Notes under the pieces: generated by a model
Seen by the model: only the letters and a program-made list of their open reading frames with translations
Databases searched by the model: none
Told to the model about the DNA's origin: nothing
Source: Breoghania sp963678585
Lineage (GTDB): Bacteria > Pseudomonadota > Alphaproteobacteria > Rhizobiales > Stappiaceae
Direction: 5' to 3'
Length of the DNA stretch: 64,000 nt
NCBI GenBank assembly: GCA_963678585.2
Contig: CAXXGA010000001.1
Location: forward strand, 248,001 to 312,000
Shown here: positions 33,826 to 45,795 of the stretch, in pieces
How the letters are laid out: each line of letters opens with the position of its first letter
How positions within the stretch are numbered: the first letter of the stretch is position 1
Position numbers and translations under genes: made by a program

Positions 33826-34237
33826 GATTATTTACCTCCTCGACCGTAAGGACTCGCCGCGGCGTTTTCCTCAGGCAGCCCAACTGTGCATCCCGTTGAC
33901 ACCCCCCACATTGACCGTGATCAATTAGCGGACACGGTGATGCGAAGCGGCATAATGGGAGCGTCAGGTAAGCATGTCGAATCGCTTGACGTAAACGCCC
34001 CATCCTGCAACCCCTCATCGAAGAGTGCCGGGACCCCCTGTTTACCCCCCGGGACGCAAGGATGGGAAAAAAACAAGGGTGAACAGGAAGATAGTCGACA
34101 GCTCAAGCCCGTCGGGAAAGACCGCTCCCGGGTTTTCCGCCATCTGACCGCTTGTCCGCCGCCTGACATCTTGCGAAAAACCCGCTTCCGGCGCGACACG
34201 CCGGTCGCACCGCTTTTTTACGAAGGGATGCTCGATC
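33826..34237. other. Divergent region between stress protein and xseA
   Basis: A 412-base gap. It contains the FNR/FixK-type site at 33911 and nothing else recognisable. Reading frames here overlap both strands without coding character. Confidence 0.5.
33911..33924. promoter_or_regulatory. FNR/FixK-type binding site
   Basis: TTGAC-CGTG-ATCAA fits the oxygen-regulator consensus TTGAY-N4-RTCAA. The centre is about 92 bases upstream of the stress-protein start codon, and about 320 upstream of xseA. Confidence 0.6.
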
Positions 34238-35698
34238 GTGAGCGAAGCACGTACCAATGCCGCGGAGTTCACCGTCACGGAAATATCCGGCGCGATCAAG
34301 CGCACCGTGGAAGACACGTTCGGCTATGTGCGCGTGCGCGGCGAGATTTCCGGCTATCGCGGCCCGCATTCCTCCGGTCATTGCTATTTCGCGCTGAAGG
34401 ACGAAAAGGCCCGGCTTGAGGCCGTGATCTGGCGCGGGGCCTTCTCCAAGCTCAAGTTCCGCCCCGAAGAGGGCCTTGAGGTCATCGCCACGGGTCGCGT
34501 GACCACCTTTCCCGGCTCCTCCAAGTACCAGATCGTCATCGACAGCCTGGAGCCTGCGGGCGTCGGCGCGCTCATGGCGCTTCTGGAAGAACGGCGCAGG
34601 AAACTCACCGCGGAAGGGCTGTTCGATGCAGCCCGAAAGCGCCCCCTTCCTTTCCTGCCGCGCGTCATCGGCGTCGTGACCTCGCCGACGGGCGCCGTCA
34701 TCCGCGACATCCTTCACCGCATCAACGACCGCTTTCCGCTGCACGTCCTTGTCTGGCCGGTGAGGGTTCAGGGCGACACCTGCGGTCAGGAAGTGGCCGA
34801 AGGCATCCGCGGTTTCAATGCGATTGCCCCCGGCGGGCCGATCCCGCGTCCGGACGTGCTGATCGTTGCGCGCGGCGGCGGGTCGCTTGAGGACCTGTGG
34901 GGCTTCAACGACGAGGTGGTGGTGAGGGCAGCGGCTGAAAGCCAGATCCCGCTCATCTCCGCCGTGGGCCACGAGACCGACTGGACGCTGATCGACCACG
35001 CCGCCGATATGCGCGCACCGACGCCGACGGGCGCGGCCGAAATCGCGGTGCCGGTGAAGGCGGACCTTCTGGGAACCGTCGACGATCTGGCGCGGCGCAA
35101 TCGCACCGGCCTCCTGCGTCTCATTCAGGGTCGGCGTACCGAACTCAGGGCGGCCGCCGCCAGCCTGCCGCGCGACCTGATCGCGCTGCCGCGCCAGCGT
35201 TTCGACATGGTGGCGGGCGCGCTCGGTCAGGCGCTTCGCACCAACACCGCCACCCATCGCGGACGTCTCCAGAGCGTCGGCGGACGGCTTCAGCCGGGCA
35301 TGCTTCATCAGGGCATCCGGGTCGGGCGTGAGCGGCTCGTCGGCTTTTCCCAGCGCAGCGAGCGCGCCTTCGACGTTGCCGCCCAGCGCCAGCGCGCAAG
35401 GCTCGACGGTCTGTCGCAGATGCTGGATGCGCTTTCCTACAAGAGCGTTCTGAACCGCGGCTATGCGGTGGTGCGCGACGGGGACGGCACGCCCCTGCCC
35501 CGCGCAAAGCTTGTGGTACCCGGCATGGCGCTCCAGATCGAGTTTGCCGACGGCACGGTCCAGCTCGGGTCAGGCGACGGGGGCTCGCCTGCGGGCGTCC
35601 CGCCCGCCCCCACGGCCGCTTCCCCCCGCCCGCAGCGCAAGGCTGCCAAGCGCAAACCGGCTGCAACCGGATCTCCCGAGCAAGGCGATCTTTTCTGA
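34238..35698 (+). CDS. xseA: Exodeoxyribonuclease VII large subunit
   Basis: Protein of 486 residues. With XseB it degrades single-stranded DNA from both ends, in mismatch repair and recombination. The N-terminal OB fold (FGYVRVRGEISGYRGPHSSGHCYFALKD) binds ssDNA; the catalytic region has VTSPTGAVIRDILH, VARGGGSLEDLWGFND and SAVGHETDWTLIDHAADMRAPTPTGAAE; a long coiled-coil follows and the C-terminus carries a Pro/Lys-rich tail typical of alphaproteobacterial forms. Starts at GTG 34238, with GAAGGG about 10 bases upstream; no ATG fits better. XseB is not in the window. Confidence 0.95.
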   Translation: MSEARTNAAEFTVTEISGAIKRTVEDTFGYVRVRGEISGYRGPHSSGHCYFALKDEKARLEAVIWRGAFSKLKFRPEEGLEVIATGRVTTFPGSSKYQIVIDSLEPAGVGALMALLEERRRKLTAEGLFDAARKRPLPFLPRVIGVVTSPTGAVIRDILHRINDRFPLHVLVWPVRVQGDTCGQEVAEGIRGFNAIAPGGPIPRPDVLIVARGGGSLEDLWGFNDEVVVRAAAESQIPLISAVGHETDWTLIDHAADMRAPTPTGAAEIAVPVKADLLGTVDDLARRNRTGLLRLIQGRRTELRAAAASLPRDLIALPRQRFDMVAGALGQALRTNTATHRGRLQSVGGRLQPGMLHQGIRVGRERLVGFSQRSERAFDVAAQRQRARLDGLSQMLDALSYKSVLNRGYAVVRDGDGTPLPRAKLVVPGMALQIEFADGTVQLGSGDGGSPAGVPPAPTAASPRPQRKAAKRKPAATGSPEQGDLF

Positions 35699-36069
35699 TC
35701 GACAGGATCCTGTCCGGACAACCCTTTGCCCGTTAGGTAACGCCGCGGCATAGCCTCGTCGATGCAATCGCGCCGATTAAAACTTGAGCCTTACAGTTTA
35801 GAATTATTCTAACTTATTGTTATATATAGTAATTTCGTTGACTGAGGGGTTCAATTGGATAAACTGCCGCACCACTCGGGAGGGTAACCTCCCGGGAGTT
35901 CGAAACGCTTTTGGCGCGCGATCGGGAAACGTCCGCCCCCCGTTCGACGCGAGCAACCGAAAGCATCCGCACGACAATTTGCCCGATCCGACACAACTGC
36001 CGACCGACAGGTCCGGCGGCGGGCAAACCCCAAGACGACAGACCTTGAACCTGTCGCCGGAGGAAACAC
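35699..36069. other. Upstream region of the iron-uptake genes
   Basis: A 371-base gap. An AT-rich island at about 35775-35835 includes the Irr-type palindrome. The rest is GC-rich leader without a visible gene. Confidence 0.55.
35797..35813. promoter_or_regulatory. Irr-type iron-control element (ICE)
   Basis: TTTAGAA-TTA-TTCTAAC: 16 of 17 positions fit the TTTAGAA-N3-TTCTAAA palindrome bound by the haem-dependent regulator Irr. It lies in the AT-rich island 257 bases upstream of fbpA. Confidence 0.6.
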
Positions 36070-37179
36070 ATGCTGAATTTCGATCGTTCCGGCAACCTTG
36101 CCGCCGCGGCGCGCCGCCTGTTTTCGGCGCGCACCCTTTCCGCCTCCTGCCTGGCCCTGACCCTCACGCTTGCCGCGGGCGGCCTGACCGGCCTCAGTAC
36201 GGCTGCGAAGGCGGACGGCGAGGTCAATATCTATTCCTATCGCCAGCCCTACCTGATCCAGCCGATGCTCGACCGCTTCACGCAGGAGACCGGCATCCGG
36301 ACCAACATCGTCTACGCCTCCAAGGGCCTTGGCGAGCGCATCCGTGCCGAAGGCGTGAATTCGCCGGCCGACGTCATGCTGACGGTCGATATCGGACGCC
36401 TCGAGCGCTCCAAGGAGCTGGATTTTGCAGAGGTTCTCGACGACGAGACGATCAAGGGCAACATCCCGGAAAACTTCCGCGATCCCGACAATCGCTGGTT
36501 CGGCCTGACGGGCCGTGCGCGCGTCGTCTACGCCTCGCGCGAGCGGGTGGCGCAAGAAAACATCACCTATGCCGAGCTTGCCGATCCGAAGTGGAAGGGC
36601 CGCATCTGCACCCGTTCCGGCCAACACGACTACACGATCGGCCTGATCGCCTCGATCATCGCCCATGAGGGCCGCGAGAAGGCGAAGGACTGGCTTACGG
36701 CGGTCAAGGAAAACCTCGCCCGCAAGCCGACCGGCAACGACCGGGCGCAGGTGCAGGCCATCTACGCGGGTGAGTGCGACATCGCGCTGGGTAACACCTA
36801 CTACATGGGCAAGATGCTCACCAACGACAAGGAACCGGAACAGGAGGAGTGGGCCCGTTCGGTGAAGATCCTCTTCCCCAATGCCGAGGAACGCGGAAGC
36901 CACGTCAACATTTCCGGCATGGTGCTGACCAAACATGCGCCGAACCGGGAGAACGCGGTGAAGCTGATGGAATTCCTGACCTCCGACGAGGCGCAGGGGC
37001 TTTATGCGGAAATAAATTTCGAGTATCCGCTGAACCCGCATGTGCAGCCGTCGGAACTGGTGAGTTCCTGGGGCAAGCTTCATCCCGACAGACTGCCGCT
37101 GATCGAGATCGCAAAGCACCGTCAGGAGGCCAGCGAGCTGGTCGATGAGGTCGCCTTCGACGACGGGCCTTCCAGCTAG
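36070..37179 (+). CDS. fbpA: Ferric-iron ABC transporter binding protein
   Basis: Protein of 369 residues with a long N-terminal leader: a cytoplasmic-looking start followed by a Sec core SCLALTLTLAAGG and cleavage near AAKA. The mature part is an FbpA/FutA-type iron-binding protein: VNIYSYRQPYLIQPML at the start, the paired tyrosines NTYYMGKM that bind Fe(III), and the ISGMVLTKHAPN region. CGGAGGAAAC precedes the ATG at 36070. fbpB follows 23 bases after the stop. An Irr-type box upstream points to iron/haem control. Confidence 0.92.
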   Translation: MLNFDRSGNLAAAARRLFSARTLSASCLALTLTLAAGGLTGLSTAAKADGEVNIYSYRQPYLIQPMLDRFTQETGIRTNIVYASKGLGERIRAEGVNSPADVMLTVDIGRLERSKELDFAEVLDDETIKGNIPENFRDPDNRWFGLTGRARVVYASRERVAQENITYAELADPKWKGRICTRSGQHDYTIGLIASIIAHEGREKAKDWLTAVKENLARKPTGNDRAQVQAIYAGECDIALGNTYYMGKMLTNDKEPEQEEWARSVKILFPNAEERGSHVNISGMVLTKHAPNRENAVKLMEFLTSDEAQGLYAEINFEYPLNPHVQPSELVSSWGKLHPDRLPLIEIAKHRQEASELVDEVAFDDGPSS

Positions 37180-37202
37180 AACCGGCTGGAAAGCCGGAAG
37201 GC

Positions 37203-38948
37203 ATGGGAGAGCGGTTCACGATGAGCATGGGCGCGGCGTCGCAAAGCGACGCGGAATTTGAGAGCGGCGGGAGCGTCAGCGGTCAGGCCGCGGGGCGTGG
37301 CTGGCTTGTCGCCATCATGCTCACCGCCGCGCTTGTCCTTGCCCCCATCGGCTCTCTCTTCTTCATCGCGCTGGGGCCGGCGGAAGGCGTCTGGCACCAT
37401 CTGGCGACGACCGTGCTGCCACGCGCCGTCGTCACCACCGCCTGGCTGATGCTTGGCGTGGGCGTCCTGACGGCGCTGATCGGGGTCGGCACGGCGTGGC
37501 TCGTCACCATGTGCCGATTTCCCGGTCGCGGCTTCTTCGACTGGGCGCTCCTGGTGCCGCTGGCGGTGCCCACCTACATCGTCGCCTATGCCTATGTGGA
37601 CATCCTGAACTACACGGGCCCCGTCCAGAGCGCGATCCGCGCGATCTTCGGCTTCCAGACCTCGCGCGACTACTGGTTTCCCGAAATCCGCTCGCTTCCG
37701 GGCGCCATCTTCGTCATGTCGATGGTGCTCTACCCTTATGTCTATCTCACCGCGCGCGCGACCTTCCTGATGCAGTCGGCCTGCGTGCTGGACGTCTCGC
37801 GCACGCTGGGCTCCGGGCCGTGGCGCGTCTTCTTCCGCGTCGCGCTGCCCATGGCGCGCCCGGCCATTGCGGTCGGCGTCTCGCTGACGCTGATGGAATG
37901 CCTCAACGATATCGGCGCGGTGGAATTCTTCGGCGTGAAAACGCTGACCTTCTCCGTCTACGACACATGGCTCAATCGCGGGTCCCTGCCGGGAGCGGCC
38001 CAGATCGCCTGCGCCATGCTCATCGCGGTCTTCGCCCTTTTGTGGGTGGAGCGTTACGGGCGGCGCAACCAGCGCTTCCACCACTCTTCCTCGCGCTACC
38101 GCGCCCTTCCCGGCTATCAGCTCTCCCCGCGCCGGGCGGCAGTCGCAATGATCGCCTGTGCACTTCCGGTCCTCCTCGGCTTTCTCGCCCCCTCCCTGCT
38201 ACTCGCCGACTTCGCAAGCCGCAGGCTTGAGGATCTGTCGAACCCTGAATTCATGTCGGCGGCCACCAATTCGCTCACGCTGGCGAGCATCGCCGCCGTC
38301 ATCACCGTCGGCATCGGGGTGCTGATCGCCTATGGCCAGCGGGTTCGCCGCTCCGCGCTTTTGCAGGCGGTCGCACGGGTCGCCGCCATCGGCTACGCCG
38401 TTCCGGGCACCATTCTGGCCGTTGGCATCCTCGTGCCGCTCGCCGCCTTCGACAACATGGTCGACGGATTTGCCCGCGAGACATTCGGCTTTGCCACCGG
38501 CCTGCTTCTGACCGGATCCGGCGCGGCGCTGGTCTATGCCTATGCGACCCGGTTTCTGGCGGCCGCCAGCGGATCCATCGAGGCCGGACTTGCCAAAGTC
38601 TCGCCCCATCTCGACATGGCCGCGCGCACGCTCGGGCGCACCTCGGTGAAGACACTCCTGCAGGTGGACCTGCCGATCATCCGCCCGGTCCTGCTGTCGG
38701 CAGCACTTCTGGTGTTCGTGGATTGCATGAAGGAGCTTCCCGCGACGATCCTGCTGCGCCCGTTCAATTTCGAGACGCTGTCCACCGTGGTCTATGCGGC
38801 GGCCTCGCACGAGGTCTTCGAGGACGCCTCGTTGCCGGCGCTTGCCATCGTGCTGACGGGGCTCATTCCGGTGATGCTGCTGGCGAGCACCAGCCGGGCG
38901 ACCTTCCGCACCCGCTCCTCCGCCCGGCAGCCGCTTTTCGAGGCATGA
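37203..38948 (+). CDS. fbpB: Ferric-iron ABC transporter permease (double-domain)
   Basis: Protein of 581 residues with two copies of the permease domain, each with about six membrane segments and its own ATPase-contact loop (DVSRTLGSGPWRVFFRVALP and AARTLGRTSVKTLLQVDLP). It forms the channel for Fe(III) delivered by FbpA. Starts at ATG 37203 just after GGAAG; a second ATG at 37221 is possible. No fbpC-type ATPase gene follows: the next gene is on the opposite strand after 30 bases. The energising subunit must lie elsewhere. Confidence 0.9.
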   Translation: MGERFTMSMGAASQSDAEFESGGSVSGQAAGRGWLVAIMLTAALVLAPIGSLFFIALGPAEGVWHHLATTVLPRAVVTTAWLMLGVGVLTALIGVGTAWLVTMCRFPGRGFFDWALLVPLAVPTYIVAYAYVDILNYTGPVQSAIRAIFGFQTSRDYWFPEIRSLPGAIFVMSMVLYPYVYLTARATFLMQSACVLDVSRTLGSGPWRVFFRVALPMARPAIAVGVSLTLMECLNDIGAVEFFGVKTLTFSVYDTWLNRGSLPGAAQIACAMLIAVFALLWVERYGRRNQRFHHSSSRYRALPGYQLSPRRAAVAMIACALPVLLGFLAPSLLLADFASRRLEDLSNPEFMSAATNSLTLASIAAVITVGIGVLIAYGQRVRRSALLQAVARVAAIGYAVPGTILAVGILVPLAAFDNMVDGFARETFGFATGLLLTGSGAALVYAYATRFLAAASGSIEAGLAKVSPHLDMAARTLGRTSVKTLLQVDLPIIRPVLLSAALLVFVDCMKELPATILLRPFNFETLSTVVYAAASHEVFEDASLPALAIVLTGLIPVMLLASTSRATFRTRSSARQPLFEA

Positions 38949-38978
38949 CGGCTAGAGCTTGCGGATTGCGGGGGCAGA

Positions 38979-41243
38979 CTATCCGGCCGCGGTGCAACGC
39001 TTTGCTGTCACGTCGACCGCCCCCGGGCTTCGCGGCGCGACGGTTCCCTTCGACGCATGCCACGCACCCATCCAGCCTTCGAAGTTGTCCAGCGTCATCG
39101 GCTTCCCGATCAGGTAGCCCTGTGCCATCGTGCAACCGTGGGCGGTCAGGAAATCGAGCTGTTCGCGGGTTTCCACGCCCTCGGCGACGGTGTCGTAATT
39201 CAGGCTTCCCGCCATGGCGAGAATGGTCTGGACGATGACCTCGGCGCTCTGATCCTGACCGATACCTGCGGTGAAATTCTGATCGATCTTGAAAATGTCG
39301 AAGGGCAGCCGGGTGAGATGGGCAAGGCTTGAGTAGCCGGTGCCGAAATCGTCGATGGCGAAGCGGACCCCCGCATCGCGCAAGGGATCGACGATACAGG
39401 CGATTTCGGCGGCGTCCCGCATGGCCATGGATTCGGTGATTTCCAGTTCCAGGAATGTGGGCGGAAGGCCGGTTTCCTCCAGGATCGTCATGACGGTGGC
39501 CGCGAAGCCGTCCGGATCGCGGAACTGGGCTTGCGATATGTTGACCGCGATGCAGATGTTCTGCCCGCGCCGGTGCCACTCGGCTGTCTGCAGGCAGGCT
39601 TCGCGCAACACCCAACGCCCGATCTCCACGATCAGGCCGGTCTCCTCCGCAAGACCGATAAAGGCGCCGGGCCCGATCAGTCCGCGCTCGGGATGGTTCC
39701 AGCGCAAAAGCGCTTCCGCGCCCACAAGCGCGCCGGATCCGGCCGCGACCTGGGGCTGGTAATGCAGCACGAGTTCTCCGTGCGGCACCGCGAGTTTCAG
39801 TTCCGTCTCCAGCCGCATACGTTCCGCCGCCGCGCGGTCCGCCTCGGCGTTGTAGAAGGCATACCCCAGCCCCCCGGCCGTCTTGGCCGCATACATGGCG
39901 ATATCGGCGTTTTTCATCAGCGCGGTGTGGCTGTGGCCGTCGTGCGGATAGATCGCAATGCCGATGCTGGCGCCGATGGAGACGGGAATCCCGTCCACGG
40001 AGGTGATGCCGCGCACCGCCCCCAACGCCACCTGCGCCACGCAGGCAGCCGTGGCCCGCGAGGTGCAGCCGCGAAGCAACACGGCGAATTCATCGCCGCC
40101 CAGACGTGCGATCAGCGGCAGGTTCCTCGCTCCCTGCCCCCTTTCGTCGGGCTCCGGCTCGGCGAGACCTTCGATGCGCCGGTCCTGACCGCAAACCTCC
40201 AGACTGAGCCTGCGCGCGACCTGAGCCAGCAGCTTGTCGCCAACATCGTGCCCATAGGTGTCGTTGACGCGCTTGAAGCGGTCCAGATCGATAAAGAGAA
40301 CCGCAAAACCCGCCTTCTCCTGCCCCCCCATCGCGATGGCCTTTTCAGTCTCCGCGCGAAAGCTCTCGCGGTTGGCGAGCCGGGTCACACTGTCGATGAA
40401 GGCGAGCTGGTGGATGCGTTCGAGATTGCCGCGAATGGTGCGCACCATATCGGAATAGGCGCGTGCGAGCACGCCGATCTCGTCGCGACGCTCCACCGGG
40501 AAAGGTGCGTCGAAATCACCGGCGCTGACCCGGTGAGCAACGAGGGTCAGTTCCCGGATAGGGCGCAGGAAACCGTTGCCGAAATGAACCGTCAGAGGCA
40601 TCGCGCCAGCAATGAGGAAGAGAGCGATCAGCGCGTTGCGGAACCAGATCCGCTGGATGAGCTGAGAGGCATCGGGGCGCTCATAAACCACCAGCGCCAC
40701 ACCGACCGGCACCCTGTTGCCGCTGACAAGGACGGGAAGGGCGACCTCGACCACGCCGTCTTCCAGCATCACCTTGCGTCGGCCCGAGGCCAGCACCTCG
40801 TCGATCAGCGCACGCGGGATTTCCGTCTCTTCGTAGGAGGCATCGACGCCGCCGTCGATGCTCACCTCATTCAGGGCGTCAAAGACATAGGCGCGCAGAA
40901 CGAGCGGATCCGATGCGATACTGCGAAGCTCGCTCTCCAGCGCCCCATATCGGGAGGCGACGATATGGTCTGACGCCAGACGGCTGACCGTTCGCGCAAT
41001 CACGGTCGCCACGTCGGCCGCCTTGCGGTCGTCCTCGCGCAGATCGATATAGCTGGCAGCTACGATCATGGTGAGGGTCAGACTGACGAAAAGACCGACG
41101 ACCAGCAGGATGAACCGGGCGCGCAGGCTGACGGCGAATGCACCCACCCCACGCGTGCGTCCGCCCGCCCTATCCGCGCCGGAGGCAGGGGGCTCGCCTT
41201 GCTGCGCCTGAGCGCGCGCAGCATTTCGCTTGAAAGTCCGCAT
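38979..41243 (-). CDS. Membrane-bound HAMP-GGDEF-EAL c-di-GMP protein
   Basis: Protein of 754 residues. Two membrane segments (about residues 43-64 and 195-215) flank a periplasmic sensor domain of about 130 residues; a HAMP domain follows (about 216-270), then GGDEF (RLGGDEF, G382-F386) and EAL (EAL 510-512, DDFGTGYSS, and EGVETREQ). Both active-site signatures are complete. An insertion of about 25 charged residues (RIEGLAEPEPDERGQG) lies just before the GGDEF strand and is unusual. ATG 41243 is preferred over a GTG six codons earlier. Convergent with fbpB; downstream of aacS on the same strand after 221 bases. Confidence 0.88.
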   Translation of the reverse strand: MRTFKRNAARAQAQQGEPPASGADRAGGRTRGVGAFAVSLRARFILLVVGLFVSLTLTMIVAASYIDLREDDRKAADVATVIARTVSRLASDHIVASRYGALESELRSIASDPLVLRAYVFDALNEVSIDGGVDASYEETEIPRALIDEVLASGRRKVMLEDGVVEVALPVLVSGNRVPVGVALVVYERPDASQLIQRIWFRNALIALFLIAGAMPLTVHFGNGFLRPIRELTLVAHRVSAGDFDAPFPVERRDEIGVLARAYSDMVRTIRGNLERIHQLAFIDSVTRLANRESFRAETEKAIAMGGQEKAGFAVLFIDLDRFKRVNDTYGHDVGDKLLAQVARRLSLEVCGQDRRIEGLAEPEPDERGQGARNLPLIARLGGDEFAVLLRGCTSRATAACVAQVALGAVRGITSVDGIPVSIGASIGIAIYPHDGHSHTALMKNADIAMYAAKTAGGLGYAFYNAEADRAAAERMRLETELKLAVPHGELVLHYQPQVAAGSGALVGAEALLRWNHPERGLIGPGAFIGLAEETGLIVEIGRWVLREACLQTAEWHRRGQNICIAVNISQAQFRDPDGFAATVMTILEETGLPPTFLELEITESMAMRDAAEIACIVDPLRDAGVRFAIDDFGTGYSSLAHLTRLPFDIFKIDQNFTAGIGQDQSAEVIVQTILAMAGSLNYDTVAEGVETREQLDFLTAHGCTMAQGYLIGKPMTLDNFEGWMGAWHASKGTVAPRSPGAVDVTAKRCTAAG

Positions 41244-41422
41244 CCGAATGGAGGGCAACACAATGATCCATGCCGTTCAGGTAACTGGCATTGTGTTGCA
41301 CAGGACGTTTACAGGTCGTTGATGGATCCGTTGTTGCACCCACCGTGCAATAACGGATGCGTTATTAGGCTTTAGAAAAGATAAATCCTAAGGAATCCCT
41401 CAGGATAAATACTTATGTCTAT

Positions 41423-41454
41423 CGGGGCCGCAAACTCAATTCATTGCGGCCCCG
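41423..41454 (-). terminator. Stem-loop after the acetoacetyl-CoA synthetase gene
   Basis: CGGGGCCGCAA and TTGCGGCCCCG form a perfect 11-bp stem with a 10-base loop, 29 bases after the leftward stop. On the minus strand it is followed by a purine/A-rich tail, not a clean T-run, so terminator function is probable, not certain. Confidence 0.6.
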
Positions 41455-41483
41455 GAATTTTGCCATGCTCATACGTTCTTATA

Positions 41484-43454
<1,971 letters not shown>

Positions 43455-43743
43455 GCAATCCTCCCGGTGTGCCGACTCGACCTGTCGCCCGGGCCATGCC
43501 CGCCGGTCGGTCCTGCCGAAGCCGTGGCCAATATGGCGCAACGCTTCCGCTGACCCCGCTGCCGGCAAACCCGGCCACCTCCCGTAGCGACAGATCTTTC
43601 GCTCGTGCACAATAGGCTTCGATTAGCATTGTGAAATCAAGCGGACAAGCACAGAGCGACACAACAAACCGCTTGCGGTTCCTCGTGAGACTTCCTATGC
43701 CGCCCAACGGGGTGACTGTCTCGTGCGATAGCAAGGAAAACCG
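43455..43743. other. Divergent region between aacS and the AsmA-family gene
   Basis: These 289 bases should hold both promoters, but I see no distinct regulator site or RNA. Confidence 0.4.
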
Positions 43744-45744
43744 ATGAAACGCTGGCTCCTGCTTGCCAGTCTCGCCGTTCTGCTCGTCGCCGCCTTTTTC
43801 GCGGCATTGCCTCTGCTCGTCTCTACCGAAATCGCCAAGGACCGCATCGCCGCCGTCTTGTCGGACTGGCTGGGCGCGGACGTGGCTGTGGAAGGCCGCC
43901 CCCATGTGACCTTCACCTCGGGGCTGTCGGTGGTGCTGCCCGATGTGCGCGCCGCCAACCGCAATCAGGAGATGAGCGCGCATTTCGAAGCCGTGGAGGC
44001 CGAAATCAAATGGCTCCCGCTTCTCACCGGCGATATCGAGCTGTCGCGCTTCCTGCTGCGCAAGCCGCAAATCATCGCCGAAGCGGCCTCGTCCGCCTTT
44101 GCGGTCTCCACCCTTCGCCGCGATCCCGCGCAATGGCCCTTCGCCACCAACGAGCTTCGCATCGAGGACGGCAGCTTCCTCATTCTGCATGACGGCCTGC
44201 CGGACGGCCGCGAGAACGAGCGGGTCACCGCGATCAACGGCACGCTGACATGGCCGGGCGCGCAGGGCGAGGCCGCCCTTTCCGCCTCCTTCACATGGCA
44301 CGGCGAGGCGATGGAGGTGCGCGCCGGACTTTCCGACACCGCCGTTTTTGCAGGCGAGGCGCAGAAGGCGTCCCTGAACCTGTCGCTGACCTCCACGCCC
44401 TTGCGCGTGAATTTCGAAGGCGTCCTGCTGGGGCCGGCAAGCCTGCAGGCAAACGGCAAGGCATCGCTCACCATGCCGAACCTTCGCCGGGCGCTGGGCT
44501 GGGTGGGGCGCGATCCGGGCGAAGGGGCGACGCTGGGGCCCTTCTCCGCAGAATTTCAGGCCCGCGCCAATGCCTCCGGTCTCGTCATGGATCAGGCGAC
44601 GCTGGAGCTTGACGGCAATGTGGGCACCGGCCTCATCGCGCTGGACTGGCGCAAGGCCCGTCCCTCGGTGCAGGCGACGCTGGATTTCGAGAAGCTCGAC
44701 CTGTCGGGCTATATCTCGGAATGGCTGCGCGCGGAGACGCTTTCGCAGGACGGTAATATCGTCGTTCCCGTGGACGACATGGCGGCCGCCGATATCGACG
44801 TTCAGCTTTCCGCCCGGCAGGTGCGCATCGGAGCGGCCCGCATCGGGCGCACGGCCACCTCTTTCCTTCTGAGAGGCGGCAATGTCGCCTTCGACATCAG
44901 CGAAGCGGTGCTTTACGGCGGCACGCTCGCGGCGCGCCTTTCCGCCAATGTGGAACGCGTCGGCCCGACGGCTCCCGACGCCGCGTCCCTGCCGCCGGTC
45001 AAGACCGTGTCGGTGACGGGAGATCTGAGTCTTCGCGACATCGATCTGGGCGCACTGCCGCTCGATGACAGCCGGATCCGCACGACATCCGGCATCACGC
45101 GCGGCAATCTCAACCTGATGGCCTCCGGTCTCGATCTCGATGCGCTGGCGGCTTCCGCCAAGGGCAAATTCGAGCTTGCGGTGAACGGGCTCACGCTTTC
45201 GCGGGTCGATATCGCCCGTGCCATCGAGACCTTCACCATGCAGGGCCACGCTGCCCCCGGAGGACAACAGGATGCGCGGGAAACCGGGCCGCAAACGCCC
45301 GCTCCGGCCGCAGATGGCGAGACGCCGCCCGCGGCGCCAGATACGGGGCGCACGCGTCTCGACACGCTGGAACTCGCGGCCGGGATCGAAAACGGCATCG
45401 CGCGCTTCACCAAGGTCAGCGCAACGAGCAAGGAACTGGAAATCAGCGCGCAGGGACGCGCCTCCCTGCCGGACCGCACCATCGCGCTCACCGGAGAGGC
45501 GACGCGCAAGGGCGATCCGGCCGCCTCGGTGCTCTTCCTCGTGCGCGGTCCGCTGCTCAACCCGCAATTCCTGCCCGACGTGAACCGGATGATCGAGCAG
45601 CGCAAGGCAGCGGAAGCGGAAAAAGCGGCATCGCAGGAAACGCCCCTGACGCCCGAAGGCCTTGCCGGCGGGGCGGGCGTTCAGCAGGCTCCCGACGTTC
45701 AGGCGCCAGAACCGGACCCGACGACGGAACCCGAGGCGCAATAG
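43744..45744 (+). CDS. AsmA-family protein
   Basis: Protein of 666 residues. One N-terminal membrane anchor (KRWLLLASLAVLLVAAFFAAL) is followed by the AsmA N-terminal pattern (LLVSTEIAKDRIAAVLSDWLGADVAVEG begins there) and a long beta-rich periplasmic repeat region. The C-terminal AsmA_2-like segment (about 420-600) contains FELAVNGLTLSRVDIARAIE. The last 60 residues are Pro/Glu-rich and probably disordered. Members of this family are large bridge-like proteins that carry lipids between membranes; the lipid is not known here. Convergent with potI. Confidence 0.85.
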   Translation: MKRWLLLASLAVLLVAAFFAALPLLVSTEIAKDRIAAVLSDWLGADVAVEGRPHVTFTSGLSVVLPDVRAANRNQEMSAHFEAVEAEIKWLPLLTGDIELSRFLLRKPQIIAEAASSAFAVSTLRRDPAQWPFATNELRIEDGSFLILHDGLPDGRENERVTAINGTLTWPGAQGEAALSASFTWHGEAMEVRAGLSDTAVFAGEAQKASLNLSLTSTPLRVNFEGVLLGPASLQANGKASLTMPNLRRALGWVGRDPGEGATLGPFSAEFQARANASGLVMDQATLELDGNVGTGLIALDWRKARPSVQATLDFEKLDLSGYISEWLRAETLSQDGNIVVPVDDMAAADIDVQLSARQVRIGAARIGRTATSFLLRGGNVAFDISEAVLYGGTLAARLSANVERVGPTAPDAASLPPVKTVSVTGDLSLRDIDLGALPLDDSRIRTTSGITRGNLNLMASGLDLDALAASAKGKFELAVNGLTLSRVDIARAIETFTMQGHAAPGGQQDARETGPQTPAPAADGETPPAAPDTGRTRLDTLELAAGIENGIARFTKVSATSKELEISAQGRASLPDRTIALTGEATRKGDPAASVLFLVRGPLLNPQFLPDVNRMIEQRKAAEAEKAASQETPLTPEGLAGGAGVQQAPDVQAPEPDPTTEPEAQ

Positions 45745-45795
45745 CCCCGATCCGGTTGATCGAGTCCGGTCGATGGATGCGCGCGGTGCGCCCGG

